From Candidatus Zipacnadia bacterium (lineage in GTDB: Bacteria; Armatimonadota; Zipacnadia; Zipacnadales; Zipacnadaceae): a stretch of 19,128 nt of DNA. Numbering within the stretch: position 1 is the first letter of the stretch; every line of letters starts with the position of its first letter. The notes under the pieces are model-generated. The model was not told the DNA's origin. It was given only the letters and a program-made list of their open reading frames with translations, and made no database searches. Positions 1 through 7,971 of the stretch are shown piece by piece. Location: NCBI GenBank assembly GCA_029821515.1, contig JALGTD010000018.1, positions 1-19,128 on the forward strand, read 5' to 3'. A program made the translations under genes and the position numbers.

Positions 1-537
1 CGAATTATTGGGTTTGTACTGATGGCGGTATGTCTGCTGCCCCAGGCATACTGGAGCGGGCAGATCGCCAGCGGACTGGCGCGACTGGATCCGCGTGGCA
101 GGGCGCTTGCAGAGATCGTGGAAGCAACTCCCGTTGATAGCTGCATCGGCCTGGTTCGCGAGCCGTGGTTCGATGTGCCGCCAGTTGATTACTGCAACGG
201 TGGCACGGTTCTGCGCAGCAATCCTCTGTGGCGACTTTATCAGCGACCGGTGCGCGACTTGGTGGTTACTGATCTGGACCGCGAGTTGCTCTCCGCCGAG
301 GCTCCCCACACCTTTGTGCTCAGCGGGTTCAACAGCCGCGCCGGCCTACTGGCGGGTGATGCCAGGACAATCGGGTTTGTTATGGCACTGCTGGCAAGCT
401 ATGAAACACGGGGTCCCTACGGCGGACTACCCCTGAGCTTTGTGCCCTGGGAGTTGGGCAGTGATTGGCTATATCCGTGGCCGGAAATCCAGGTCTTCGT
501 GCATAAATCATCGCCGTCAACTGCTGGAGGCCAGTAG
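1..537 (+). CDS. C-terminal part of an unrecognised membrane or exported protein (5' end outside window)
   Basis: The frame is open from the first base (seven codons precede the first ATG at 22), and no Shine-Dalgarno sequence precedes that ATG. I therefore read it as the 3' part of a longer gene, 178 codons visible. The visible N-terminus is hydrophobic (IIGFVLMAVCLLPQAY) and looks like a membrane segment. It is followed by about 150 soluble residues rich in Trp, Pro and Gly, ending in a polar tail. This arrangement would fit the last helix and extracytoplasmic domain of a multi-pass protein such as a GT39-like glycosyltransferase, but I see no diagnostic motif and do not assign a family. 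The stop lies 2 nt before the next gene, so the two are probably co-transcribed. If ATG 22 is the true start, this would instead be a small protein with an N-terminal signal anchor. Confidence 0.6.
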   Translation, partial: RIIGFVLMAVCLLPQAYWSGQIASGLARLDPRGRALAEIVEATPVDSCIGLVREPWFDVPPVDYCNGGTVLRSNPLWRLYQRPVRDLVVTDLDRELLSAEAPHTFVLSGFNSRAGLLAGDARTIGFVMALLASYETRGPYGGLPLSFVPWELGSDWLYPWPEIQVFVHKSSPSTAGGQ

Positions 538-539
538 AT

Positions 540-2360
540 TTGCTCCGTATTATTTGGGTCATCATTGTGCTGCTGGTCTTGTTTGTGCCGGCGTACGGCC
601 AGTATATGACGCGGATGCTGGCTGATGACGCTTTTCCGCTGACCGATGGTAGATTGGTGTGGCTGGCCGAGGGGCCGGTCACCGGTGGGGATATGGCTGA
701 CCTGGCCATTGCCGACCTCAACGACGACGGGCAGGAGGACTTGTTAATCGGCTCTGGCTACGGCGATCTGCTCTACTATCGGCGCCTGGCCGGTGACATA
801 TTTGCTGCTCCCCAGCCGCTCATTGCCGACTCGACTGATTCCGCGAGCTGGCCGCCGAAACCTCGGCAGGTCTCCCCGGCTCTTGGCGATTGGGATGGTG
901 ATGGAGAGTTGGATCTCCTGCTGGGTTGGGAGGGGCAGCTTCTCTGGTATCAACTGAGGGGTGTGGTGTTGCGGAGTGGGCAGGCCATGAGACTGGCGGA
1001 CGGCACAAAGATAGCTGAGGCTATCCGCCAGGCTGCCCCAGAGATTGGGCATCTGGCTCCAACGGTAGGTGATGTGAATGGCGATGGCGATGATGATCTG
1101 CTGCTGGGTGGCGATGACGGCAGTGTGTGGTGGCTGGAGCAGACCACCGATGACGAAGGGCACAAATGGAGAGCGCCTCGGCGGCTGATGGCTGGCGGCA
1201 GCCCAGTAGTGATCGGTTCGCGGGCCCGGCCTTGTGTGCTGGATTGGGATAACAACGGGCAGAAAGATGTAATAGTCGGGCAGGCCGACGGCAAGCTGTG
1301 GCTGCTGCGGGGGAGTTCCGATAATCTGGGGACTGCCGAACAGGTCTCGGTGCATAGCCAGGGCAAGCTGTTGGCTACCGCTCCGCAACTTGCTGCCACC
1401 GGCGATCTATGGCTGGGGACCGCCGCGGGCTTAGTATTGAAGGCCAGAATCTCCTCCAGTGTGCTGGAGTGTCAGGGGAAATTGCAGGCGCGACCGGTGC
1501 CATTGGATGTTGGACAGGCAGCGGCAGTCTCTGCACTGGATTGGAATGGCAATGGCCGCCTTGATTTGTTAGTTGGTAACCGCTGCGGGGACGTGCGCGT
1601 ATTTGAGCAGATTGGGGTGGGCGAGAGGCTGATGATGGCATCAGGGAAGGCAATCTCAGCCAGTTCGGGGGTTGTTTGCGCCGCAGAGGGGTACGCCTGG
1701 CCGCGCTGTGCTGATGCTGACGGCGACGGAGATTTGGATATGTTCGTGGGGACCGGTGCTGGCTTGATAGAGCTATGGATCAATTCGGGAAGTTTCATGC
1801 GACGAGGGCCAGTTGCGGTTGCCGGCCAGGCGATTCGTACTGCCGGTGCGGCGCTGGTCGCACCGTATGACTATGATGGAGACGGCGATGTTGACTTGTT
1901 TGTCGGCAGCAAAGCCATGTCAACCCCCAACGGGGAAGCCATACTGCCTGCTCATAGAGTGGCCTACTTCGAGAATAAAGCGGACAGTCGCCACTCACTG
2001 CCAGTTTTCAACAAAGGCACTCTAATCACGATAGAGATTGAGGGCAGCAGCCAGCAGGCCCCGTTGGATGGCGCGGTGTTGAGGCCACAGTTGGCTGAAT
2101 CACTTGGCACAGCAGCCAACGGTATGATGGACTTTCTGCTGACGGCAGACCTGGGCGTGTTTCTTTTTTCGACGAGCCAGTCGCGTAGCGCCTATCCTTT
2201 CCTGCAAATTGGCAGCTCGCTGCATCGACTTCCCCCCGTGCTGGCTCCTGCAGTCTACTCGGCGTATGCCTGTGACTTTCTGGGCACGGGCCGGCCAGTG
2301 CTGCTATGCGGCCTGGAGCAGTATGGAATGATTGTAGCCGCCCTCAATTACCTGCCGTAA
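540..2360 (+). CDS. Secreted FG-GAP/VCBS-repeat beta-propeller protein
   Basis: The start is TTG, supported by GGAGG at 526-530 (9-nt spacing) and an immediate signal peptide (LRIIWVIIVLLVLFVPAYG). The mature part holds seven calcium-loop repeats of the integrin-alpha FG-GAP/VCBS kind, D-x-(D/N)-x-(D/N)-G-x-x-D-(L/I/M)-(L/F)-(V/I/L)-G. They begin near residues 59, 117, 178, 235, 334, 392 and 444. The gap between 235 and 334 is about twice the usual spacing and contains a degenerate blade near residue 288 (GDLWLGTAAG) that lacks the Asp ladder. Further degenerate blade-like strands follow at 530-600. Such proteins fold as calcium-bound beta-propellers outside the cytoplasm and usually bind partners or polysaccharide; I see no catalytic domain. 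It sits 2 nt after the preceding gene and 120 nt before a lipoprotein gene, suggesting an envelope or surface operon. Confidence 0.88.
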   Translation: MLRIIWVIIVLLVLFVPAYGQYMTRMLADDAFPLTDGRLVWLAEGPVTGGDMADLAIADLNDDGQEDLLIGSGYGDLLYYRRLAGDIFAAPQPLIADSTDSASWPPKPRQVSPALGDWDGDGELDLLLGWEGQLLWYQLRGVVLRSGQAMRLADGTKIAEAIRQAAPEIGHLAPTVGDVNGDGDDDLLLGGDDGSVWWLEQTTDDEGHKWRAPRRLMAGGSPVVIGSRARPCVLDWDNNGQKDVIVGQADGKLWLLRGSSDNLGTAEQVSVHSQGKLLATAPQLAATGDLWLGTAAGLVLKARISSSVLECQGKLQARPVPLDVGQAAAVSALDWNGNGRLDLLVGNRCGDVRVFEQIGVGERLMMASGKAISASSGVVCAAEGYAWPRCADADGDGDLDMFVGTGAGLIELWINSGSFMRRGPVAVAGQAIRTAGAALVAPYDYDGDGDVDLFVGSKAMSTPNGEAILPAHRVAYFENKADSRHSLPVFNKGTLITIEIEGSSQQAPLDGAVLRPQLAESLGTAANGMMDFLLTADLGVFLFSTSQSRSAYPFLQIGSSLHRLPPVLAPAVYSAYACDFLGTGRPVLLCGLEQYGMIVAALNYLP

Positions 2361-2480
2361 GTTGGGAACATTCGCGCCGCCAGTTGCGTCCAATATCTGA
2401 AGCAGTAACTGTTGCTGCCTTCATTGAATTGCCTGTTGCACCAGCTTCTATACTTGATCTGTTGGAGGCAGGGAATATTA

Positions 2481-3413
2481 GTGGATAATCACTGTTCTCT
2501 GGCAGGCTTGTGGGCCTGCCTGATATACGCAGTGCTATCAATCGCTGGGTTAGTATTGCTCAGTGGATGTGGCGGAGGTGGTGGGGGTGGGTTGCCGGCG
2601 ATTGTCTCAATCAATATCACTGATGATTTTACGGCACACCCCGGAGATGTCGTTGACTTTCATGTCTGGGGTGAGCAGGAGACCAGCGGGTGGCGGTGGC
2701 TGTATAACGAAGACCTCACCTGGGAAAGCTCCAATCCGGCAGTGGGCACTATTGATAGCCTGGGCGAATTCACTGCCACCGGCCTGGGGACAACTACGGT
2801 GACCGGTACCTATGAAGCCCTGCCCCCCGATACCGCCGAGGTTACTGTGGTAGAGTTGGGGCCGCAGCCTACTGCTCCTTATCATCCCCTGGATTTGGGC
2901 TACTGGTGGGAGTATACCGGTAGTGAGGTCCATCCTGGTGCTGTCCAGCCGGAGCAAGAGATTACATTGATAGTCACCTGCCTGCGGCAAGTCGTCGGAG
3001 CTGGTGAGGTATGGTATGAGCTGTCCACAGAATTCACTGGCCCAGATCAGACCAGATATATGTATTTCCGGCACGATGCCGAGGGCCTGCAGGAACTGTT
3101 CAGCGACGACACGACCGTGTACAAACTCAAGGCTCCCATCCTGGTGGGTACGGCATGGGGAGATGACCAGGATCCTCAGCACATTTTTGAGATTGAATCG
3201 GTCACCGATGAGGTCACCGTGCCAGCAGGGACCTTCGAAAACTGTGTGAAAGTGCGCGAGGAGGGCGTAGATGAGTATGGTGAGTATTTCGTGTTCACAT
3301 GGTTTAAGGCCGATGTTGGCGTGGTAAAAAGCCAGTTATGGGATTATGATCCTGATACTGGTGAGTACTTCTGGACATATCAGGAGCTTACTACCTACTC
3401 GGCGGGAGGTTGA
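2481..3413 (+). CDS. Lipoprotein with poly-Gly tether, Ig-like (BIG_2) domain and C-terminal beta domain
   Basis: I choose the GTG at 2481, with GGAGG at 2464-2468. It gives a normal lipoprotein signal of about 29 residues ending in the lipobox L27-S28-G29-C30, and a product of 310 aa. The same frame opens at ATG 2412, but that would add 23 residues before the signal. Cys30 is followed by seven glycines, which would tether the domain to the lipid anchor. Residues about 40-120 resemble a bacterial Ig-like fold of the BIG_2 type (WESSNPAVGTID, then GEFTATGLGTTTVTGTY). The remaining residues (YWWEYTG at the start of the domain, VPAGTFENCVKV, WFKADVGVVK) form a beta-rich domain of the kind found in many uncharacterised lipoproteins. 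Export and lipidation are confident; the function is unknown. It converges on tadC with only 10 bp between stop codons. Confidence 0.8.
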   Translation: MDNHCSLAGLWACLIYAVLSIAGLVLLSGCGGGGGGGLPAIVSINITDDFTAHPGDVVDFHVWGEQETSGWRWLYNEDLTWESSNPAVGTIDSLGEFTATGLGTTTVTGTYEALPPDTAEVTVVELGPQPTAPYHPLDLGYWWEYTGSEVHPGAVQPEQEITLIVTCLRQVVGAGEVWYELSTEFTGPDQTRYMYFRHDAEGLQELFSDDTTVYKLKAPILVGTAWGDDQDPQHIFEIESVTDEVTVPAGTFENCVKVREEGVDEYGEYFVFTWFKADVGVVKSQLWDYDPDTGEYFWTYQELTTYSAGG

Positions 3414-3423
3414 GTGGCAGCCG

Positions 3424-4350
3424 CTATTTGGCCATGTTGCCCATTGTATGCATTATTGTTATGGCCCCGGGGCCGAGAATAACCACGAACATAGACGGGA
3501 ATATGCAGAACACCAGAGGGAAAAGCATCTTTACCGGTATCATGTTGGCCAGCTCGCGCACGTGAATCTTGCGCTTGATGCGCAGCGTGTCGCTGTGAGT
3601 GCGTAGCACTCTTGATATGCTGGAACCCAGCTCTTCGGCTTGACAGATGGCAGCCATGAAGGCACTCAGGTCGTCAACTTGGCTGCGCTTAGCTAAATTA
3701 CGCCAGGCGTCTTGCCGCTGCTTGCCCAGACGTATTTCAGTCAAGGTCTGTTCAAACTCCTCGGTCAGCGGCCCGCTTTCCCGCTCAATAATCTCCGATA
3801 TGGCTCCGTCTAGCCCTAAACCCGCTTCTACACTAACCACCAGCAGATCAATGATATTGGGCAAATCCTTCTTTATCTCCCGTCGGCGATCTTGGGCGAT
3901 GCGGTCTACCATCCAGCCTGGTGCCAGCATCCCCACACTTGCTGCGGCGATTGCGGCCAGCCAGGTTATGTTGCCGGGCAGTAGACCGCGCAGTAGTATC
4001 AGTCCCGCTATAGACAGGCCTACGAGTGTAGTTAGCACTCTTACCATTAGGAAAACCTCGGCGGTCAACCCCCAGGGATGGGCGGCCTGCTGCAGTCGTT
4101 GGCGATTGGTCTGTAGCACGCTGCTCGGGGCTAGCTTGCCGATCACTCCGGAGATTCTCTCCAACATGGGAACGATGATGCGGTGCGACCATGGCTTGGT
4201 CATTTCGGGTGCCAGAATTGGCTCGGACTCTCTGGCTGTTGTAATCTGTTGCACTTGTCGAATGTGGGCACTGTGTTCGATGTTGGTGCCTATGATGAAG
4301 CCAATAGCCACCAGCAGTGTGAAGACCATGCCGGCAATTACAAAGGGCAT
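3424..4350 (-). CDS. tadC: TadC, Tad pilus inner-membrane platform protein (T2SSF family)
   Basis: This 308-residue protein has an N-terminal membrane segment (residues 1-20), a cytoplasmic stretch, paired hydrophobic segments near 105-155, and the type II secretion F-domain signature (IIDLLVVSVEAGLGLDGAI, then AICQAEELGSSISRVLRTHSD). It ends with hydrophobic segments beginning MIPVKMLFPLVFCIFPSMF. These order and motif features are typical of TadC, which with TadB forms the membrane platform that the TadA ATPase drives to assemble Flp pilins. The length is normal and the frame intact. A Shine-Dalgarno GAGGTG at 4358-4363 overlaps the original tadB stop at 4362-4364, so translation was probably coupled to tadB. 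It is the last gene of the flp-tad operon. A GspF-like protein is the alternative, but the neighbours make TadC much more likely. Confidence 0.93.
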   Translation of the reverse strand: MPFVIAGMVFTLLVAIGFIIGTNIEHSAHIRQVQQITTARESEPILAPEMTKPWSHRIIVPMLERISGVIGKLAPSSVLQTNRQRLQQAAHPWGLTAEVFLMVRVLTTLVGLSIAGLILLRGLLPGNITWLAAIAAASVGMLAPGWMVDRIAQDRRREIKKDLPNIIDLLVVSVEAGLGLDGAISEIIERESGPLTEEFEQTLTEIRLGKQRQDAWRNLAKRSQVDDLSAFMAAICQAEELGSSISRVLRTHSDTLRIKRKIHVRELANMIPVKMLFPLVFCIFPSMFVVILGPGAITIMHTMGNMAK

Positions 4351-4361
4351 TTCGTATCACC

Positions 4362-5316
4362 TCATACGTCAACGTTGAGCATATTCTTAATGATCAACAG
4401 GCCAAATATCATTAACGATGCAGCCCCAATCATCATTCCAATGCCTATTGGCTCGGCAATGAGTGGATGTAGGTACTCGGGGTTGAGCATGTGGATAAAC
4501 AGAGCCAGACCGATCGGCAAGCCGCCGAGGATGACAGCAGAAAGGCGCCCTTCGGCGGTAAGTGCGGCCACTTCTGCGGTAAGCGGTAAGCTGAAAACGC
4601 TCGCGAATCATAGTGGAGGTAGTGTCTAGCACCTCGGCCAGATCACCGCCCACTGATGATTGAATCTGGATCGCCGTTACCATCAGCTTGACGTCGGGGC
4701 TGGCAGTTCGACGCACCATATGTGTAAAGGCCCTCTCCATACTGACGCCGACATTTACCTCATCGAGCACCCATCGGAATTCACGCGAGATCGGTGCGGG
4801 CATCTCATTAGCAACTACTTCTATCGCGCGTAGGATAGAAAACCCAGAGCGCAACGAGGAAGCTATCAGTTGTAGGGCCTCAGGCAGTTGGGTTATCAGC
4901 AGCTTATAACGATACTGCTTGCGGACCTGGACGTATATCCAGGGGCTGCCCAGGCCGATCAAGAGCAGGAATGCTCGAGTAATCAAGCTTGGCGGGAAGG
5001 TCAGTCCCACCATATACGCGCCGATCCCCGCCGCAACCGAGATCGCTATCATCTCCGAGGGTTTTATCAGCAGACCTGCCCGCAACAGCTCCCACTGTAT
5101 GGCATCGTTAAGCCGAGTCCTGTGCAGCAGTCGTGTGACCAGAGGTGCGCTGTCGGCCAGCGCCTTGTCCTGACCGCGCTCTGCTGGCGGTTGTCCCTCT
5201 TCTTTCAGCCGGCGCCTGGGGACCTTGTCTTTGGATGAATTCAGCGCACTGACCAACGCGTAACCACCGATGCTCAAGATGACAAATACGCCGCCAGCTA
5301 TTAATGCCGGGCCCAT
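4362..5316 (-). pseudogene. tadB: TadB, Tad pilus platform protein, frameshifted by a 7-bp tandem duplication
   Basis: From ATG 5316 the frame encodes a membrane segment (residues 4-24), a basic linker, two hydrophobic segments and the start of the T2SSF domain (LIASSLRSGFSILRAIEVV, VRRTASPDVKLMVTAIQIQ, GGDLAEVLDTTSTMIRERF). Near residue 243 it enters a tandem TTACCGC-TTACCGC and then runs in the wrong frame (RRSGRTYRRRAPFCC) to a stop at 4387. The family-typical C-terminus lies in another frame: ALTAEGRLSAVILGGLPIGL, then LNPEYLHPL, ending at TGA 4362-4364. Deleting one 7-bp copy joins the halves as RERFQLTAEVAALTAEG and gives 315 aa, the usual TadB length. The ATG is 4 nt after the tadA stop. 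As written, the two C-terminal membrane segments are lost, so the product is probably non-functional unless the repeat reverts. Confidence 0.9.
4576..4589 (-). repeat. 7-bp perfect tandem duplication inside tadB
   Basis: On the plus strand GCGGTAA occurs at 4576-4582 and again at 4583-4589 (TTACCGC twice on the coding strand). A third copy lies nearby at 4555-4561, in frame-related sequence encoding the repeated LTAE. Seven is not a multiple of three, so the extra copy shifts the tadB frame. Removing one copy restores the expected protein. Confidence 0.97.
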
Positions 5317-5320
5317 AGAA

Positions 5321-6655
5321 TCATCTCCGGCTCCACGCTTCGACCAATTGGTCAGGCAGTTCGATCCCCTGGGTTAGTATTTTGTCGGCGAACCTGGGTC
5401 GCAATCCGGTGTAACGATGTTCACCGATTACTGCTCCCTCTTTGTCCACACCGCTTTGTTCGAAATGGTAGATATCCTGCAAGGTGATTGTACCGCTTTC
5501 CAGTCCCTGAACTTCGGTGATGTGAGTTACTCGGCGGTGCCCGTCGACAAATCGGGACTGGTGGACGATGAGATGTAAGGCAGCGGCAATCTGTTCCCGT
5601 ATGGCCTGGGAAGGCAGTTCAGTGCCGGCCATTAGTACCATAGTCTCCAACCGCGCCAGGGTATCGCGTGGTCCGTTGCTGTGAACTGTGCTCAGTGACC
5701 CTTCGTGTCCGGTATTCATAGCCTGAAGCATATCCAGTGCCTCCGGGCCCCGGCACTCGCCGATAATTATTCTATCCGGGCGCATCCGCAGAGCATTGCG
5801 TACCAGATGACGGATGGTTATTTCGCCCGTCCCCTCTAGATTGGGAGGTCGGCTCTCCGTGCTCAATACGTGATCCTGTTGGAGTTGCAGTTCGGCGGCA
5901 TCCTCTATGGTAATAATCCTTTCATCGGACCGGATGAACGAGGATAACACGTTAAGCGTAGTCGTCTTGCCGCTGCCGGTACCACCTGATACCATTATGT
6001 TGAGTTTGGCCTGGACAGAGGCCCGCATCAGCTCCATCATATCCTCGGTGCACGTGCCGAAGTTGACTAGGTCCTCGGGAGTTAGGGGATCTGCGGCGAA
6101 TTTTCGGATGGTTATTGTGGGGCCGCTGCGGATGACCGGTGGGATGATTGCGTTAACTCGTGATCCGTCGGGAAGGCGGGCGTCCACGGTGGGTGCGCTT
6201 TCGTCTATCCAGCGGCCCAGTGGTGAGATGATCTTCTCGATGATGCGCCGCACATGAGCATCATCGTCGAATTGAACATCGGTGGACTGCAGCTTTCCGT
6301 CCCGTTCAATGTAGACGTGATGAGGCCCATTTACCATAATCTCGCTTATTGAGGGATCGTCCAGCAGCTCTTGAATGGGGCCGTAGCCGCGCAGTTCGGC
6401 CCGAACAGCCTGATATAATCGCTCGCGGGTTCTGGTGGTTAATGCCAGACGATGGTTCTGAGCAATCTCGTTGGCTAATGCCCTAATTCGTTCCATTAGC
6501 GACTTTTCATCCAGGTTCTGCAGCACCTGGTGGTCGGTGTTGTCCAGAATGGTCGTGTGAATTTCCTGTCGGACCTTCAACAGCTTTTGCTGCTTCTGCT
6601 GTTGGGCGGAGTGGAGATATTCGTTGTCTGCGAGAGCTGATTCCGGCAATCCCAT
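5321..6655 (-). CDS. tadA: TadA/CpaF, pilus assembly secretion ATPase
   Basis: This 444-residue protein belongs to the VirB11/PilT-like type II/IV secretion ATPases of the CpaF group, which hydrolyse ATP at the inner membrane to drive Flp pilus assembly. The N-terminal part contains the usual CpaF stretch (GYGPIQELLDDPSISEIMVN, about residues 95-114). The core has Walker A GGTGSGKT with K230, an Asp-box region (RIITIEDAAELQL), Walker B RIIIGECRG with E300, and a His-box stretch (MNTGHEGSLSTVHSNGP). Length and motifs are complete. The ATG at 6653-6655 has an AGAGGTGA Shine-Dalgarno a few bases upstream. The stop is 4 nt before tadB and 66 nt-scale spacing separates it from the restored end of tadZ at 6726. 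With an intact ATPase and broken partners on both sides, the machine is likely inactive in this sequence state. Confidence 0.95.
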   Translation of the reverse strand: MGLPESALADNEYLHSAQQQKQQKLLKVRQEIHTTILDNTDHQVLQNLDEKSLMERIRALANEIAQNHRLALTTRTRERLYQAVRAELRGYGPIQELLDDPSISEIMVNGPHHVYIERDGKLQSTDVQFDDDAHVRRIIEKIISPLGRWIDESAPTVDARLPDGSRVNAIIPPVIRSGPTITIRKFAADPLTPEDLVNFGTCTEDMMELMRASVQAKLNIMVSGGTGSGKTTTLNVLSSFIRSDERIITIEDAAELQLQQDHVLSTESRPPNLEGTGEITIRHLVRNALRMRPDRIIIGECRGPEALDMLQAMNTGHEGSLSTVHSNGPRDTLARLETMVLMAGTELPSQAIREQIAAALHLIVHQSRFVDGHRRVTHITEVQGLESGTITLQDIYHFEQSGVDKEGAVIGEHRYTGLRPRFADKILTQGIELPDQLVEAWSRR

Positions 6656-6725
6656 CGTTTATGTCACCTCTGAGGCAACTGTAACCAGTTCGTCTTCCAA
6701 TCGGAGTGAGCTATGGTGAGACATA

Positions 6726-7924
6726 TCAGGCTGCCTGCTCCTTAAACGACAGTTCAGTTGGGCGGATGATCGCATCGGCCAGTTGAGCAATTCCTTGTGA
6801 GACGGGCGCACGTGGGTTAGTTAAGATGAACGGTTCATGAACGGTTCACCCCGATTTGCGGAGGCAATGGCGGTTTCGGTATCATTGGGCAGGCTGAACT
6901 CTACCTTCATGTTCGTTGCCTCCTCCAGGTCGGAGATCGAGAAACGGTCCTTTGATGAGGTGCGATTAACCAGCAGTTTGACATTGGTTTGCGAGACATA
7001 TCCGCCATCAATAATGATCCGGAGCAAGGAATTAGTATCCCGAATTGTGGTCAGTTCGAAAAGGTTGGTCACTACCAGGATCAACTGGCAGCGTGACAGG
7101 ATGTAAAGGCCGCCATCCCATAACGTTGACGGCAGGTCGTAAAGAGTGAATCGGTAGTTGCGCCGCAGAATGCCTAGTAGCAAGGCCAGATAGGGCACCG
7201 AAAGAGCATTTAATGGAACTGGTTCCAGACCTGTCGAACCACTTAGTGCCCGAAGGCTGCTGGAATGTGTGTATAAGTGACTATTGACCAGTTGAATATC
7301 CAGCTCGTCGGCGTACGGGGCGAGGTCTACCAGGCTTCCGGGCGGTACCCCCATGTTTAGCATCAGGCTGACATCGCCAAGCTGGGCGTACATATCAGCC
7401 AACACCACTGACCCCGGGAATTGCTTGGCCAGCAGTACCGCCAGGTTCACGGCGAGAGTGGTTTTCCCGACGCCGTCTTTGGCGGAAATCAGGCCCACAG
7501 TTATAGGCATTTTTGTGGGATCGGTAACCGCCCCGTATGCCTCGGTTTGGCGAATTTCTCGGCGACCAGCACAGGCCTGGATGGTTTCAATAACTGCCTT
7601 GGCGTCAGATAGAGGCGGAAGAACCGCATTGGCCCCTGCTATCATAGCCTCGTTGGCTATCAACGACCGCTGCCCCGCGGTCAGTAAAATGCATCCTACC
7701 TCGGGGGCTGCCATCTTCACTAACCGACACACCTCGTAGCCGTCGGCAGCAGGGAGGTTCTCATGTACGAGCAGCACATCTGGCTGCATCTGGATAGCCA
7801 TTTGTGCCGCCTCCAGTCCGTCCTGGGGCAGACCAATAAGTTCGATTCCATCGGTCACCCCCAGCAGCGACTTCAATCCTTCAACGATATCCGGTGCAGG
7901 CTCGGTCAGAATCACGTTTATCAT
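6726..7924 (-). pseudogene. tadZ: TadZ/CpaE-like pilus localisation ATPase, frameshifted by an 11-bp tandem duplication
   Basis: Residues 1-120 form a receiver-like domain, but the phospho-acceptor Asp is replaced by His (DVLLVHENLPAADG), so it is probably an atypical, unphosphorylated receiver. Residues about 138-365 form a MinD/ParA-type ATPase with a deviant Walker A SAKDGVGKTT (K149, K154), a Walker A' region (VVLADMYAQLGD) and a later YDLPSTLWDG segment. At residue 360 the frame meets two copies of GAACCGTTCAT and ends early (GEPFMNRSS, stop at 6821). In the frame reached by dropping one copy, the protein continues EPFILTNPRAPVSQGIAQLA and ends with TGA at 6726-6728, 395 aa in all, as expected for TadZ. 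GGAG at 7931-7934 supports the ATG at 7924. TadZ normally positions the pilus machine. The truncated form lacks about 32 C-terminal residues, and the effect on function is uncertain. Confidence 0.88.
6826..6847 (-). repeat. 11-bp perfect tandem duplication near the 3' end of tadZ
   Basis: On the plus strand ATGAACGGTTC occurs at 6826-6836 and again at 6837-6847, with the period extending one more base. On the coding strand this is GAACCGTTCAT twice. The second copy shifts the tadZ frame and creates a stop 18 nt later. Removing one copy restores a typical TadZ C-terminus. Confidence 0.97.
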
Positions 7925-7971
7925 CTTTATCTCCGTCTTCCCAGTAGATTCTGGCGCCGTCGCCCTGGGTA

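Noticed and set aside
744..1388. Long open frame on the minus strand opposite the propeller gene (214 codons)
   Set aside because: It lies over the regular Asp/Gly repeats of the propeller gene. The translation is His/Pro/Ser-rich with no domain and no ribosome binding site.
2412..2480. Upstream ATG for the lipoprotein
   Set aside because: It would add 23 residues ahead of a normal lipoprotein signal. The GTG at 2481 has GGAGG upstream and gives a signal of standard length.
3647..4378. Long open frame on the plus strand opposite tadC (243 codons)
   Set aside because: It is antisense to a clear T2SSF protein, has no family signature, and its openness follows from the codon pattern of tadC.
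4560..4600. Programmed ribosomal frameshift in tadB
   Set aside because: There is no slippery heptamer with a downstream structure, and the perfect tandem duplication explains the shift fully. The same holds for tadZ.
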